Positions 17,114-24,745 of a stretch of 41,257 nt of DNA are shown piece by piece. Source of the DNA: an uncultured bacterium (GTDB taxonomy: Bacteria; Patescibacteriota; Patescibacteriia; Patescibacteriales; SZUA-104); NCBI GenBank assembly GCA_913009695.1, contig CAJVWV010000009.1:1-41257 (forward strand), written 5' to 3'. The first letter of the stretch is position 1, and each line of letters begins with the position of its first letter. The position numbers and the translations under genes are program-made. Under the pieces are notes generated by a model, which saw nothing but the letters and a program-made list of their open reading frames with translations, was not told the DNA's origin and made no database searches.

Positions 17114-18370
17114 ATGAAAGACGATATTATTGCCGGTTTAGATATAGGTTCAAGTTCAATAAGGTTAGTCGTGGGCCAACATTTTTTTGGCGATGAAGTT
17201 AATGAACGAATGCAAATAATCGGCGCTATTGAGGTGCCTTCGGAAGGGATAAGCAAAGGCGCCGTTAATAGCATAGAAGAGACGACCTCTTCTATTTCAT
17301 CATGCTTGGAAAAAGCGGAAAGGCTTGTTGGCGTTCCGATAAGCAAGGTTTGGGTAAGTATAAACGGCCCTCATATTAAATGCGAGAAGAGCCGCGGCGT
17401 AGTCGCGGTAGGAAAAAGCGACGGAGAAATTACCGAAGACGATGTTGAGCGCGCGGTAGAGGCGGCGCAGGCCATGTCCGTTCCGCCAAATTATGAAATA
17501 TTGCACGTTATTCCGGTTAAATTTACCGTAGACAATCAGGAAGACATAAGGGACCCCATTGGAATGACCGGAGTAAGGCTTGAGGTTGAAACGCTGGTTA
17601 TCCAAGGTTTATCCAGCCAGATTAAAAATTTAACAAAAGCCATATATCGTACAGGTATTGATATAGAGGACTTGGTAATATCGCCTTTAGTTGCCGCTGA
17701 AGCCATAATCGGACCCAAGCAAAAAGAATTAGGAGCGGCCTTAATTAATATAGGGGCTTCTACAACAAGCTTAGCCGTATTTGAAGAAGGAGAACTTTTG
17801 CACGCCGCCGTATTGCCTGTCGGTTCGGAGCATATTACCTCCGACGTTGCTATTGGCCTTAGGTGTCCTATTAATTTAGCGGAGCGCATAAAAATAGAAT
17901 ACGGAAACGCTAACGCTAATCAATTTGGTAAAAAAGATGAAGTGAATATCTCTGAATTAATTGAAGAAGAGCAGGTAGACGGCGTAGCGGAAGAGGTGTC
18001 TTTAAAATATATTGCTGAAATTATAGAAGCAAGGGTTGAAGAGATTTTTGAAAAAGTTGATGAAGAATTAAAAAAGATTGAGCGATCAGGCATGCTTCCC
18101 GCCGGAGTATTTCTTACCGGCGCCGGCGCTAAATTAACCGGCATTGTTGACGCGGCTAAAAAGAATCTGCGGTTACCGGCTTGCTTAGGCGCGAATAAAA
18201 ATATTTATACTGTCATAGATAAAGTTAATGATTTAAATTTTCAAACAGCCCTAGGGCTTGTTGTCTGGGGAGACCAAAAGAGTGAAGCAGGCATAAAATG
18301 GCCGGGTGGAGCGGTTGTAGATAAGTCGGTTGAGAAGATAAAAAAATGGTTTTCGTCTTTAATACCATAG
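17114..18370 (+). CDS. ftsA: Cell division protein FtsA
   Basis: Actin-like membrane anchor of the FtsZ ring. The 418 residues show the phosphate-1 motif GLDIGSSSIRLVVG (about 8-21), the FtsA-specific 1C domain (about 85-165), the phosphate-2 motif LINIGASTTSLAVF (about 208-221), the adenosine motif GVFLTGAGAKLTGI (about 334-347) and a C-terminal amphipathic helix (VEKIKKWFSSLIP) for membrane targeting. Normal length. No ribosome-binding site is visible; the start lies just after three 16-bp repeats. It ends in TAG and is separated from ftsZ by a strong terminator and a new promoter, so the two are expressed from separate transcripts here. Confidence 0.96.
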   Translation: MKDDIIAGLDIGSSSIRLVVGQHFFGDEVNERMQIIGAIEVPSEGISKGAVNSIEETTSSISSCLEKAERLVGVPISKVWVSINGPHIKCEKSRGVVAVGKSDGEITEDDVERAVEAAQAMSVPPNYEILHVIPVKFTVDNQEDIRDPIGMTGVRLEVETLVIQGLSSQIKNLTKAIYRTGIDIEDLVISPLVAAEAIIGPKQKELGAALINIGASTTSLAVFEEGELLHAAVLPVGSEHITSDVAIGLRCPINLAERIKIEYGNANANQFGKKDEVNISELIEEEQVDGVAEEVSLKYIAEIIEARVEEIFEKVDEELKKIERSGMLPAGVFLTGAGAKLTGIVDAAKKNLRLPACLGANKNIYTVIDKVNDLNFQTALGLVVWGDQKSEAGIKWPGGAVVDKSVEKIKKWFSSLIP

Positions 18371-18383
18371 GTGTTACACTAAT

Positions 18384-18454
18384 CCGCCAATAAATACTAA
18401 TCAACAAATTGCGAATATTCTATTCGCGTCATTCGCAATTAGTAGGTTGGCGTT
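18384..18454. repeat. Nested inverted repeat downstream of ftsA
   Basis: Inner arms AATTGCGAAT (18408-18417) and ATTCGCAATT (18431-18440). An outer partial pairing joins CGCCAATAAATACTAAT with ATTAGTAGGTTGGCG. It lies between the ftsA stop codon and the terminator. Related GCGAAT words occur near 5143, 25170 and 20908. Confidence 0.65.
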
Positions 18455-18506
18455 TATTCGCATAATTAGCATAATAATTTATTTGTAGACTGTATAAATA
18501 ATTTAT

Positions 18507-18540
18507 ACACCCCCTGTCTTGGGGGTGTTGCGTTTTTTTT
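18507..18540 (+). terminator. Intrinsic terminator of ftsA
   Basis: ACACCCCC (18507-18514) pairs with GGGGGTGT (18521-18528), followed by TGCGTTTTTTTT. Confidence 0.9.
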
Positions 18541-18567
18541 GACAATAGGCTATTATAAAAGTAATAT
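18539..18567 (+). promoter_or_regulatory. ftsZ promoter
   Basis: TTGACA (18539-18544), a 17-base spacer, TAATAT (18562-18567). The -35 overlaps the last two T of the ftsA terminator. Confidence 0.75.
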
Positions 18568-18590
18568 AAATTTAGTTGTTAATAAGTAAA

Positions 18591-18677
18591 GTCAGTGATT
18601 AGGGCTTAGTGATTAGTTAATTATTCCGAGTATATGGAACTAATCACTATTTAACTAAGTCACTAATTAACTAACCA
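18591..18677. repeat. Imperfect palindrome in the ftsZ leader
   Basis: TTAGTGATTAGTTAATTA on the left is largely complementary to TAATCACTATTTAACTAAG on the right. It ends two bases before the ftsZ ATG and has the same words as 14959-15038. Confidence 0.65.
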
Positions 18678-18679
18678 AT

Positions 18680-19864
18680 ATGGCTGAAGTAAAACCAGGC
18701 ATTGAAACATTTGCCAAAATTAAAGTTATAGGAGTAGGAGGATCTGGAGGATCCGCGGTTAATCGTATGATTGATAGCGGGATTAAGGGCGTAGATTTTG
18801 TGGCGGTCAATACTGACGTTCAAGCGCTTCACTATAATAAAGCTTCTAAAAAGCTTCATATTGGAAAATCTATTACGCGCGGGTTGGGCGCGGGCATGAA
18901 TCCTGAATTAGGCAAGCAATCAGCGGAAGAGTCCCAGAATGAAATTAGGGATCTTATTAAAGATACTGATATGATTTTTGTAACTTGCGGATTGGGAGGA
19001 GGAACCGGAACCGGCGCAGCGCCGATTGTAGCTGAAATTGCCCGGGACTTAGGAGCCTTAACCGTCGCGGTTATAACTAAGCCTTTTGCTTTTGAAGGCG
19101 CGCAAAGAAAGAATATTGCTGAAAGAGGTTTTATGGAATTAGCCGACAAGGTGGACACAATTATCACTATTCCTAATGATAAATTATTACAAGTTATTGA
19201 TAAGAAAACTTCTTTGCTGGATGCGTTTATGGTTGTTGATGAGGTTTTAAGGCAGGGCGTTCAGGGAATTGCCGAGCTTATTACCGTTCCCGGACTTATT
19301 AACGTTGACTTTGCCGACGTAAAAGCGGTTATGGCTAATGCCGGAAGCGCTTTAATGGGCATAGGTGAAGCGTCCGGTGAGAACAAGGCGATTGAAGCCG
19401 CTAAAGCCGCGGTTAATTCTCCTTTGTTAGAGATTTCAATTGAAGGGGCGCGCGGAGTCCTATTTACTATAGTAGGCGGACCAAATTTAACAATGAACGA
19501 AGTTAATGAAGCCGCTAAAGTAATTACGGCTTCCGCGGACGAAGACGCTAAGATTATATTTGGAGCTGTCATTAATGATAAAATGAAAGATGAAATAAAA
19601 ATAACAGTTGTTGCTACCGGCTTTGATAATAGCCGCCTGGGTACGCACACGGAATCAGTTGGCGGAGAGAAAGCTTATACGCCCAATACTTTTATTGAAG
19701 AAAAAGAAAAATCATCAAAAATATTTGACGGAGGCGAAAAAAAGAAAGCTAAAACTCACCCTTTAAAAACCGCGCAAGCTGAGCCGGCTCAAAAGAAAGG
19801 AGTTCAAGAGGAAGAAGAAGATGAGTTGGGAATTCCAGCATTTATTCGGAAGAAAATGATGTAA
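18680..19864 (+). CDS. ftsZ: Cell division GTPase FtsZ
   Basis: Tubulin-like GTPase that polymerises into the division ring. The 394 residues contain the nucleotide-binding start (IKVIGVGGSGGSAVNRM, 14-30), the tubulin signature GGGTGTG at 106-112, the T7 loop region (NVDFADVKAVM), a charged linker from about 320, and the conserved C-terminal peptide (GIPAFIRKKM) that binds FtsA. Every hallmark is intact. It has its own promoter at 18539-18567 and a terminator at 20013-20041, and an 86-base palindromic repeat lies in its 5' untranslated region. Confidence 0.98.
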   Translation: MAEVKPGIETFAKIKVIGVGGSGGSAVNRMIDSGIKGVDFVAVNTDVQALHYNKASKKLHIGKSITRGLGAGMNPELGKQSAEESQNEIRDLIKDTDMIFVTCGLGGGTGTGAAPIVAEIARDLGALTVAVITKPFAFEGAQRKNIAERGFMELADKVDTIITIPNDKLLQVIDKKTSLLDAFMVVDEVLRQGVQGIAELITVPGLINVDFADVKAVMANAGSALMGIGEASGENKAIEAAKAAVNSPLLEISIEGARGVLFTIVGGPNLTMNEVNEAAKVITASADEDAKIIFGAVINDKMKDEIKITVVATGFDNSRLGTHTESVGGEKAYTPNTFIEEKEKSSKIFDGGEKKKAKTHPLKTAQAEPAQKKGVQEEEEDELGIPAFIRKKMM

Positions 19865-19982
19865 TGTTATCGCCTGCGGCGACCCGCCATTACGAATGAG
19901 GGACATGCAAATTAAATTATAAATGTTATCGCTTTGCGAGCCCCGCTATCCTGAGTATTCGGGGAGGGCGCGTGCGAATTAT
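19862..19982. repeat. Palindrome-derived repeats downstream of ftsZ
   Basis: AATGTTATCGC occurs at 19862-19874 and again near 19921, each followed by GC-rich GCGA-CCCGCC type sequence. The first unit (19862-19912) is an inverted copy of 20908-20955 (GCATGTCC...ATTCGTA.TGGCGGGT...GCGA.TAAC). Confidence 0.7.
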
Positions 19983-20012
19983 GAGTCAACATAAAATTAA
20001 ACATATAAAAAT

Positions 20013-20041
20013 ATCTCTTTAATTTAAAGAGATGTTTTTTT
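20013..20041 (+). terminator. Intrinsic terminator downstream of ftsZ
   Basis: ATCTCTTT (20013-20020) pairs with AAAGAGAT (20026-20033), followed by GTTTTTTTG. Confidence 0.85.
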
Positions 20042-20043
20042 GA

Positions 20044-20072
20044 TTGACATGATATTATTTTAGCGGTAGTAT
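20044..20072 (+). promoter_or_regulatory. Promoter of the two small genes
   Basis: TTGACA (20044-20049), a 17-base spacer, TAGTAT (20067-20072). The -35 starts three bases after the ftsZ terminator. Confidence 0.75.
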
Positions 20073-20126
20073 ATATAGAAGTGTGTTTTTTAGATAATTT
20101 TATAAAATAAAAAAAGGAGGGCATAA

Positions 20127-20306
20127 ATGATAATAATGAAAGGTACTTTGGCAGCATTTGATGATATTAAAGAATGTAGCAAGGGCAAGAGCTTAATAGC
20201 TTACACATTAAAAAAGGTATGTGTTGACCCAACAAGGTCTGACGACTGTTCTTTAGGGTGTCCTTATAATAAATCCAATGCCAAGATAAAGAAATACCAA
20301 AGATAA
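20127..20306 (+). CDS. Small Cys-containing protein, 59 residues
   Basis: I do not recognise it. The product begins MIIMKGTLAAFDDIKECS and has four cysteines, the last three in a VCVDPTRSDDCSLGC arrangement, plus a basic C-terminus (KIKKYQR). The start is well supported by AAAAAGGAGG ending six bases before the ATG. It shares the promoter at 20044 with the next gene, which starts 18 bases after its stop, and both end at the terminator at 20518. It is not an ordinary random frame: promoter, strong ribosome-binding site and terminator all fit. Metal or iron-sulphur binding is possible but not shown. Confidence 0.75.
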   Translation: MIIMKGTLAAFDDIKECSKGKSLIAYTLKKVCVDPTRSDDCSLGCPYNKSNAKIKKYQR

Positions 20307-20324
20307 ATTCAGAAGGGAGCGTTA

Positions 20325-20516
20325 ATGGCTTATTATGATAGAGCGAATTTAACTGGATTTGAACAGCAGACCGATTCGTTCCTTGATATTTTTTCAGAAT
20401 TTGACTTTGTTGTTGATGACGGTCTATGCAATTTTTTTTGTCCGAATTGCAGGTATACGCATGAATGCGCAGTTTACCAGCAGATAAAGCATGTTTGGGA
20501 AAATTTTTATATGTAG
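20325..20516 (+). CDS. Small Cys-rich acidic protein, 63 residues
   Basis: Unrecognised. An acidic first half (DSFLDIFSEFDFVVDDG) leads to a CNFFCPNCRYTHEC block, with four cysteines and a histidine suited to one metal site. The ribosome-binding site GAAGGGAG lies about seven bases before the ATG. It is the second gene of a two-gene unit with 20127-20306 and its TAG stop abuts the terminator stem. The acidic-plus-Cys layout could be a small adaptor or regulator; there is no direct evidence. Confidence 0.75.
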   Translation: MAYYDRANLTGFEQQTDSFLDIFSEFDFVVDDGLCNFFCPNCRYTHECAVYQQIKHVWENFYM

Positions 20517-20517
20517 C

Positions 20518-20549
20518 GGAGTAGCGTGAATAAACGCTACTCCTTTTTT
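20518..20549 (+). terminator. Intrinsic terminator of the small-gene pair
   Basis: GGAGTAGCGT (20518-20527) pairs with ACGCTACTCC (20534-20543), followed by TTTTTT. Confidence 0.92.
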
Positions 20550-20599
20550 ATTAAAAATATTAATTTAAAGAGTTGTCCACAGGAAATTTATTATTCACA

Positions 20600-20627
20600 C
20601 CCCCGCTCCTCACGAAGGGCGGGGCAG
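20600..20627. repeat. GC-rich palindrome in an AT-rich gap
   Basis: CCCCCGCTCCTCACGAAGGGCGGGG forms a hairpin. The rest of the gap from 20550 to 20676 shows nothing else I can name. Confidence 0.55.
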
Positions 20628-20676
20628 GCCTGTTGATAATAAAAGAAATACCTAACTTTAAAGCACTTTAGGGGGA

Positions 20677-20704
20677 TTGACTAAACCTGCCAGTGTGATA
20701 TAAT
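20677..20704 (+). promoter_or_regulatory. Strong promoter of the nrd locus
   Basis: TTGACT (20677-20682), a 16-base spacer ending in TGA, TATAAT (20699-20704); an extended -10 of near-consensus quality. It is followed directly by the NrdR box. Confidence 0.8.
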
Positions 20705-20709
20705 ATAAG

Positions 20710-20849
20710 TAATACTATATATAGTGGTTGAATGAATATAGGAGGCACAAGATATAGTCTTTAAAAGTCTTCAAATTTGCCTTGAAACACCTACCCCATA
20801 AGCCCCTTATTAATTTTAGCGTGATTGGTAAGCGAATAGGTGTTTTTTT
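20710..20849 (+). ncRNA. Structured leader or small RNA ending in a terminator, upstream of nrdR
   Basis: A transcript from the nrd promoter would start near 20711. It contains a first hairpin (AGGCA at 20743-20747 with TGCCT at 20778-20782) that buries a GGAGG. A terminator follows: AAACACCTA (20785-20793) pairs with TAGGTGTTT (20837-20845), with an inner nine-pair stem CTTATTAAT (20806-20814) with ATTGGTAAG (20824-20832), and then seven T. It matches no RNA family I recognise. It could be an attenuated leader of nrdR-nrdD-nrdG or an independent small RNA under NrdR control. Confidence 0.6.
20712..20727 (+). promoter_or_regulatory. NrdR box
   Basis: ATACTATATATAGTGG contains the perfect palindrome ACTATATATAGT and fits the known NrdR consensus acaCwAtATaTwGtgt at all its core positions. 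It covers the likely transcription start, so bound NrdR would block RNA polymerase. A second, poor half-match (ACAAGATATAGTC) lies near 20747-20759. Confidence 0.75.
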
Positions 20850-20907
20850 ATTTGATACTATACTATGATGCGGATTAGTTCAGTGAAAAGGAATTTTAGT
20901 ATTAATA

Positions 20908-20955
20908 ATTCGCATGTCCCGCATTCGTAGTGGCGGGTTCGCGAAGCGAATAACT
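20908..20955. repeat. Palindrome-family repeat, inverted partner of 19862-19912
   Basis: GCATGTCCCGCATTCGTAGTGGCGGGTTCGCGAAGCGAATAAC is the full unit, positions 20912-20952. It contains its own TTCGCGAAGCGAA palindrome and ends just before the nrdR start. Confidence 0.7.
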
Positions 20956-20956
20956 T

Positions 20957-21439
20957 ATGAAATGCCCAGTTTGTTATCATGAAGACACTAAGGTGATTGA
21001 TTCAAGGGTCGCCTCAGACGGTCTTTCCATAAGAAGAAGGCGGGAATGTTTAAAATGCAGCTTTCGTTTTTCTACTTATGAGGAAGTTGAGATACTGGAT
21101 TTAACGATTGTTAAAGGTGATGGGCAAAAGCAGGCGTACCTAAGAGAAAAGATGGTGAGAGGCCTAAAGAAAGCATTAGAGAAACGGCCGATTACTGACG
21201 ATACTTTTAAAAAATTAGTTAATTCTATAGAAAGAAGCTTGCAGATGTTAAGAAAGAATGAAGTGACATCTAATCAGATTGGTCAAATAGTAATGAAGCA
21301 TCTTAAAAAAGTAGATCAGGTCGCCTACATAAGATTTGCTTCCGTATATGAATCATTTAAAGATGCGCATACTTTTCGGAGAGAACTTAATAAATTATTT
21401 AAAAGCAAACGGAGCGTTAAAAAAGGAAAGAAGGGATAA
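20957..21439 (+). CDS. nrdR: Transcriptional repressor NrdR
   Basis: Nucleotide-sensing repressor of ribonucleotide reductase genes. The 160 residues have the N-terminal zinc ribbon (C3, C6, C31, C34; IDSRVASDGLSIRRRREC) that binds DNA, then an ATP-cone domain (about 49-139; AYLREKMVRGLKKALEKRPI) that senses ATP/dATP, and a basic tail. Length and motifs are canonical. It lies directly before nrdD and downstream of a good NrdR box at 20712-20727, so self- and target-regulation is expected. A terminator (20785-20849) lies between that box and this gene, so read-through or a second promoter is needed. No ribosome-binding site is visible; the start follows a palindromic repeat. Confidence 0.97.
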   Translation: MKCPVCYHEDTKVIDSRVASDGLSIRRRRECLKCSFRFSTYEEVEILDLTIVKGDGQKQAYLREKMVRGLKKALEKRPITDDTFKKLVNSIERSLQMLRKNEVTSNQIGQIVMKHLKKVDQVAYIRFASVYESFKDAHTFRRELNKLFKSKRSVKKGKKG

Positions 21440-21563
21440 GAGGGAAGAATTTTTAAATTTCCAATTTCCAATTTTTAAATAATTTTTAATGCTTTAATGT
21501 TTAAAAAATTTAAAAATTAAGATTTATTTTAAAATTACAAAATTATAAAATTTTAATATTCCC

Positions 21564-23651
21564 ATGCTAAACACTACTCAACAAACAAATACAATAACAA
21601 AAATCCGTAAAAGAAACGGGGATTTTGTTGATTTTAACAAGGATCAAATTACTAAAGCGCTTTTTAAATCTCTAGAGGCGGTTGGACAGAAAGACATGAA
21701 TAAGGCTAAGAAATTTAGTGATGATGTTATTAAGGCTATTAATAACAAGTTTCACTTCAGGTCTGTTCCTGCCGTTGAAGAAATTCAGGATATTGTGGAA
21801 GAAATCTTAATTACTAATAGAGAAATTAAAACTGCTAAAGCGTATATCTTATATCGCGACCAGCAGGCGCGATTGAGGGAGATGAAAGAAATGGTTAACT
21901 CTAATGATTTAATGGATGAGTACTTAAAACAAACTGACTGGAGAGTAAAAGAGAATTCTAACATGGGGTTCAGCTTGCAGGGGCTCAATAATCATTTGGC
22001 TTCAACAATATCCTCTAATTATTGGCTTAATAAAGTTTATACTAAAAATATCAGGGACGCGCATAAAGGTGGGGATATTCATATTCACGATTTACAGCTT
22101 TTGGCCGCTTATTGCGCCGGCTGGGATTTAAAAGATTTGCTTTTGCAGGGGTTTAAAGGTGTCACCGGAAAAGTAGAAGCAGGTCCTCCCAAGCATTTGC
22201 GTACGGCCTTGGGTCAAATGATTAACTTTTTTTATACTTTACAGGGAGAGGTTGCCGGAGCTGAAGCTTTCGCTAATGTTGACACTTATTTGGCTCCATT
22301 CGTTAGGCATGACAATTTAAGTTATGAAGAGGTTAAGCAATGTTTACAGGAGTTTTTATTTAACGTTAATGTGCCGACCAGAGTCGGTTTTCAGACTCCA
22401 TTTACAAATATTACCATGGATTTGGTTCCGGCCGGTATTTTAGCGGATGAACACGTAATAATTGGCGGTAAGCCGCAAAAGGAAAAATATAAAGAATTCC
22501 AAGATGAAATGGATATGATTAATATGGCCTTTGCTGAATTAATGATGCAGGGAGACGCTGCCGGTCGAATATTTACTTTTCCGATTCCGACTTATAATAT
22601 TACAAAGGATTTTGATTGGGATTCCCCTGTAGCGGAAAAGGTTTTTGAAATGACCGCGAAATATGGCATCCCTTATTTTTCAAATTTTATAAATTCAGAC
22701 ATGAGTCCGGATGATGCCCGTTCTATGTGCTGCCGGCTTCGCCTTGACAATAGGGAGCTAAGAAAAAGAGGCGGCGGATTATTCGGCGCTAACCCTTTAA
22801 CGGGATCAATCGGCGTCGTCACAATCAATCTCCCGAGAATAGGATATTTATCTAAAACAAAAGAAGAATTTTTTAATAGACTGACAAGCTTAATGCAAAC
22901 AGCGCGTGAAAGCCTGGAAACAAAAAGAAATGTTTTGGAGGATTTAACCGATGGCGGGCTTTATCCTTATGCCAGGCATTATTTATCCGACGTTAAAGAA
23001 CGTTTTGACGGTTATTGGAATAATCATTTTTCCACTATCGGCATTGTCGGCATGAACGAAGCCATGCTTAACTTCGCGCCTGTTAGGGACAGTATCGCCA
23101 GCGCTGAAGGAAAAAAATTCGCTACCGAGGTTTTAGATTATATGCGTGAGAAAATGATGGACTACCAAAACGAAACCAATCATTTATATAATTTAGAAGC
23201 AACGCCGGGCGAAGGAACCACCAGAAGATTATCTAACATTGATAAAGAAAAATACCCTGATATAATAGTGGCTAATGAAGAAGCGGTTAAAGCCGGCAAA
23301 GCTGCGCCATATTATACCAATTCCAGCCAACTGCCCGTTAATTATACAAATGACATATTTGAAGCATTGGATTTGCAAGATGATATCCAAACAAGATATA
23401 CGGGCGGAACGGTTTTGCATGGATTTATCGGAGAAGCAATGCCGTCAGCCGAGTCAGTCAAGAAACTTGTCCATGCCATAGCGCATAAATACCACTTGCC
23501 ATATTTTACAATTACCCCGACTTTTTCAATTTGCCCCAAGCATGGATACCTAGTTGGCGAACATCCATTCTGTCCTAAATGTGATCAGGAAATAGGATTT
23601 ATTAGAGAGGCGAGGGAAGTGGAGGAAAGTAAAGTTCAGGCTGTTATTTAA
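21564..23651 (+). CDS. nrdD: Anaerobic ribonucleoside-triphosphate reductase, large part without glycyl-radical loop
   Basis: Reduces ribonucleotides to deoxyribonucleotides without oxygen. The 695 residues start with an ATP cone (about 10-100) and continue with the NrdD catalytic barrel, including SMCCRLRLDNRELRKRGGGL (near 390), GSIGVVTINLPR, and the C-terminal metal site (CPKHGYLVGEHPFCPKC). A normal NrdD then continues into the glycyl-radical loop, RVxGY, before ending. Here the protein stops at VEESKVQAVI, before that loop. The missing loop is encoded as a separate ORF 177 bases downstream (23829-23987). The two together would make a complete enzyme, activated by NrdG at 23996. The 21440-21563 gap before it holds only AT-rich word repeats (AATTTCCAATTTCCAATT). 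Confidence 0.95.
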   Translation: MLNTTQQTNTITKIRKRNGDFVDFNKDQITKALFKSLEAVGQKDMNKAKKFSDDVIKAINNKFHFRSVPAVEEIQDIVEEILITNREIKTAKAYILYRDQQARLREMKEMVNSNDLMDEYLKQTDWRVKENSNMGFSLQGLNNHLASTISSNYWLNKVYTKNIRDAHKGGDIHIHDLQLLAAYCAGWDLKDLLLQGFKGVTGKVEAGPPKHLRTALGQMINFFYTLQGEVAGAEAFANVDTYLAPFVRHDNLSYEEVKQCLQEFLFNVNVPTRVGFQTPFTNITMDLVPAGILADEHVIIGGKPQKEKYKEFQDEMDMINMAFAELMMQGDAAGRIFTFPIPTYNITKDFDWDSPVAEKVFEMTAKYGIPYFSNFINSDMSPDDARSMCCRLRLDNRELRKRGGGLFGANPLTGSIGVVTINLPRIGYLSKTKEEFFNRLTSLMQTARESLETKRNVLEDLTDGGLYPYARHYLSDVKERFDGYWNNHFSTIGIVGMNEAMLNFAPVRDSIASAEGKKFATEVLDYMREKMMDYQNETNHLYNLEATPGEGTTRRLSNIDKEKYPDIIVANEEAVKAGKAAPYYTNSSQLPVNYTNDIFEALDLQDDIQTRYTGGTVLHGFIGEAMPSAESVKKLVHAIAHKYHLPYFTITPTFSICPKHGYLVGEHPFCPKCDQEIGFIREAREVEESKVQAVI

Positions 23652-23654
23652 TAA

Positions 23655-23745
23655 TGACAAAGCTCAAATGTCAAATCAACTCTAAATGATAAAATGCTTA
23701 AATTTGATAATTTGGATTTGATTTGATATTATGATTTTGACATTA
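23655..23745. repeat. Intergenic inverted repeat between the two parts of NrdD
   Basis: Words AATGACAAAGCTCAAATGTC and AAATCAAATCC-type complements on the right (GATTTGATATTATGATTTTG) form an imperfect palindrome of the same type as 16482-16588. The insertion of such an element may have accompanied the split of nrdD. Confidence 0.6.
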
Positions 23746-23828
23746 TAAATTTATTAATTTATATATTAATTAATAACATAAAGTTGTCCCCGTGCTAATT
23801 ATATTACAGGGAAAACAAAAACAAAAAT

Positions 23829-23987
23829 ATGAGCCCAATTGAAACAAAAAGACAACCATGCGAAGTTTATTCAAGAGTAGTTGGTTTTTACAGGCCGGTC
23901 GCGCAATGGAATGACGCTAAACAGGCCGAATTTAAAGATCGCATGACTTTTAAGGTCGGACCCAATGATGGTTCTTGCGGTTGTTAA
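23829..23987 (+). CDS. Separate glycyl-radical polypeptide of anaerobic RNR, 52 residues
   Basis: Begins MSPIETKRQPCEVYSRVVGF and continues with YRPVAQWNDAKQAEFKDRMT, which is the C-terminal end of NrdD. The RVVGF segment is the glycyl-radical motif (usually RVxGY), with Gly19 as the radical residue. The tail SCGC adds three-residue-spaced cysteines. It has its own ATG and stop; the upstream nrdD frame stops 177 bases earlier. NrdG begins eight bases after its stop. Thus the radical site is a separate subunit that must dock into the NrdD barrel, comparable in idea to the spare glycyl-radical protein GrcA. The ribosome-binding site is weak (ACAGGGAAA). An alternative is a recent gene split that still works or has lost function. 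Confidence 0.85.
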   Translation: MSPIETKRQPCEVYSRVVGFYRPVAQWNDAKQAEFKDRMTFKVGPNDGSCGC

Positions 23988-23995
23988 TAGTAACC

Positions 23996-24730
23996 ATGAT
24001 TATAGGCGGTTTACAAAAATTCAGTTTACTTGATTATCCCGGCCATCTTTCGTCCATAATATTTACTCAAGGTTGTAATTTTAGATGCGGTTTTTGTTAT
24101 AATCCCATGCTTGTCCTGCCTAAAAACAGGAATAAAAAAGATCATTCTCATATTAGCGAGGATGATCTTTTTGGGTTTTTAAAAAGCAGAGCCGGAAAAT
24201 TGGACGGCATAGTGATTACCGGCGGAGAGCCGACAATGCATAAGGATTTGCCGGAGTTTATTTCTAAGATTAAAGATTTGGGATTTAAAATTAAATTGGA
24301 TACTAACGGGACAAATCCGGAGATGTTGAAAAAATTAACCTCACCCCGGCCCTCTCCTAGAACAGGAGAGGGGAAAAGTTTGGTTGATTATATTGCCATG
24401 GATTTAAAGGCGCCAATTGAAAAGTACAAGAAAGTAACGAAAAACGCAACCCATTTGGAGAAAGTTAAAAAAAGTATTAAAATAATAATAGGATCTAAAT
24501 TGCTGTATGAATTTAGAACAACGGTTGTGCCGACTCTTTTGGAAAAAGACGATATCTCAGAAATGGGAAAAATGATTAAAGGGGCTCGTATGTGGTATTT
24601 ACAGCAATTTAAGCCTGATACGGATTTAATTGACAAGAAACTGCAAAAAATAAAACCATATAGCGATAAGGAATTAAAGGAAATGGCGAGGATTGCTAGA
24701 AAGTATGTGAAGAGATGTGTAGTGAGATAA
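23996..24730 (+). CDS. nrdG: Anaerobic RNR-activating radical SAM protein
   Basis: Radical SAM enzyme that makes the glycyl radical on NrdD, using a 4Fe-4S cluster. I chose ATG 23996 (MIIGGLQKFSLLDYPG) over a TTG at 23975 because family members begin at this MxIGGxQKxS motif. The 244 residues contain CNFRCGFC (C27, C31, C34) for the cluster, and ITGGEPTMHKDLPEF for SAM binding. A palindromic repeat is inserted in frame at 24339-24374 (SPRPSPRTGEG) without breaking the frame. It lies eight bases after the glycyl-radical polypeptide, its expected substrate. Confidence 0.93.
   Translation: MIIGGLQKFSLLDYPGHLSSIIFTQGCNFRCGFCYNPMLVLPKNRNKKDHSHISEDDLFGFLKSRAGKLDGIVITGGEPTMHKDLPEFISKIKDLGFKIKLDTNGTNPEMLKKLTSPRPSPRTGEGKSLVDYIAMDLKAPIEKYKKVTKNATHLEKVKKSIKIIIGSKLLYEFRTTVVPTLLEKDDISEMGKMIKGARMWYLQQFKPDTDLIDKKLQKIKPYSDKELKEMARIARKYVKRCVVR
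24339..24374. repeat. Palindromic element family A, copy 3, inside nrdG
   Basis: CCTCACCCCGGCCCTCTCCT followed by AGAACAGGAGAGGGG; arms CCTCTCCT/AGGAGAGG. Read as TSPRPSPRTGEG. Confidence 0.88.
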
Positions 24731-24745
24731 TATATTAATTCAAAA

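Noticed and set aside
20732-20764. Ten-residue ORF in the nrd leader RNA (MNIGGTRYSL)
   Set aside because: No ribosome-binding site before it and no amino-acid bias linked to the locus.
21564-23987. NrdD made as one protein by frameshifting or stop read-through
   Set aside because: The frames are separated by 177 bases that include a stop, a palindromic repeat and a fresh ATG; no slippery site or SECIS-like structure is visible. Two polypeptides are the simpler reading.
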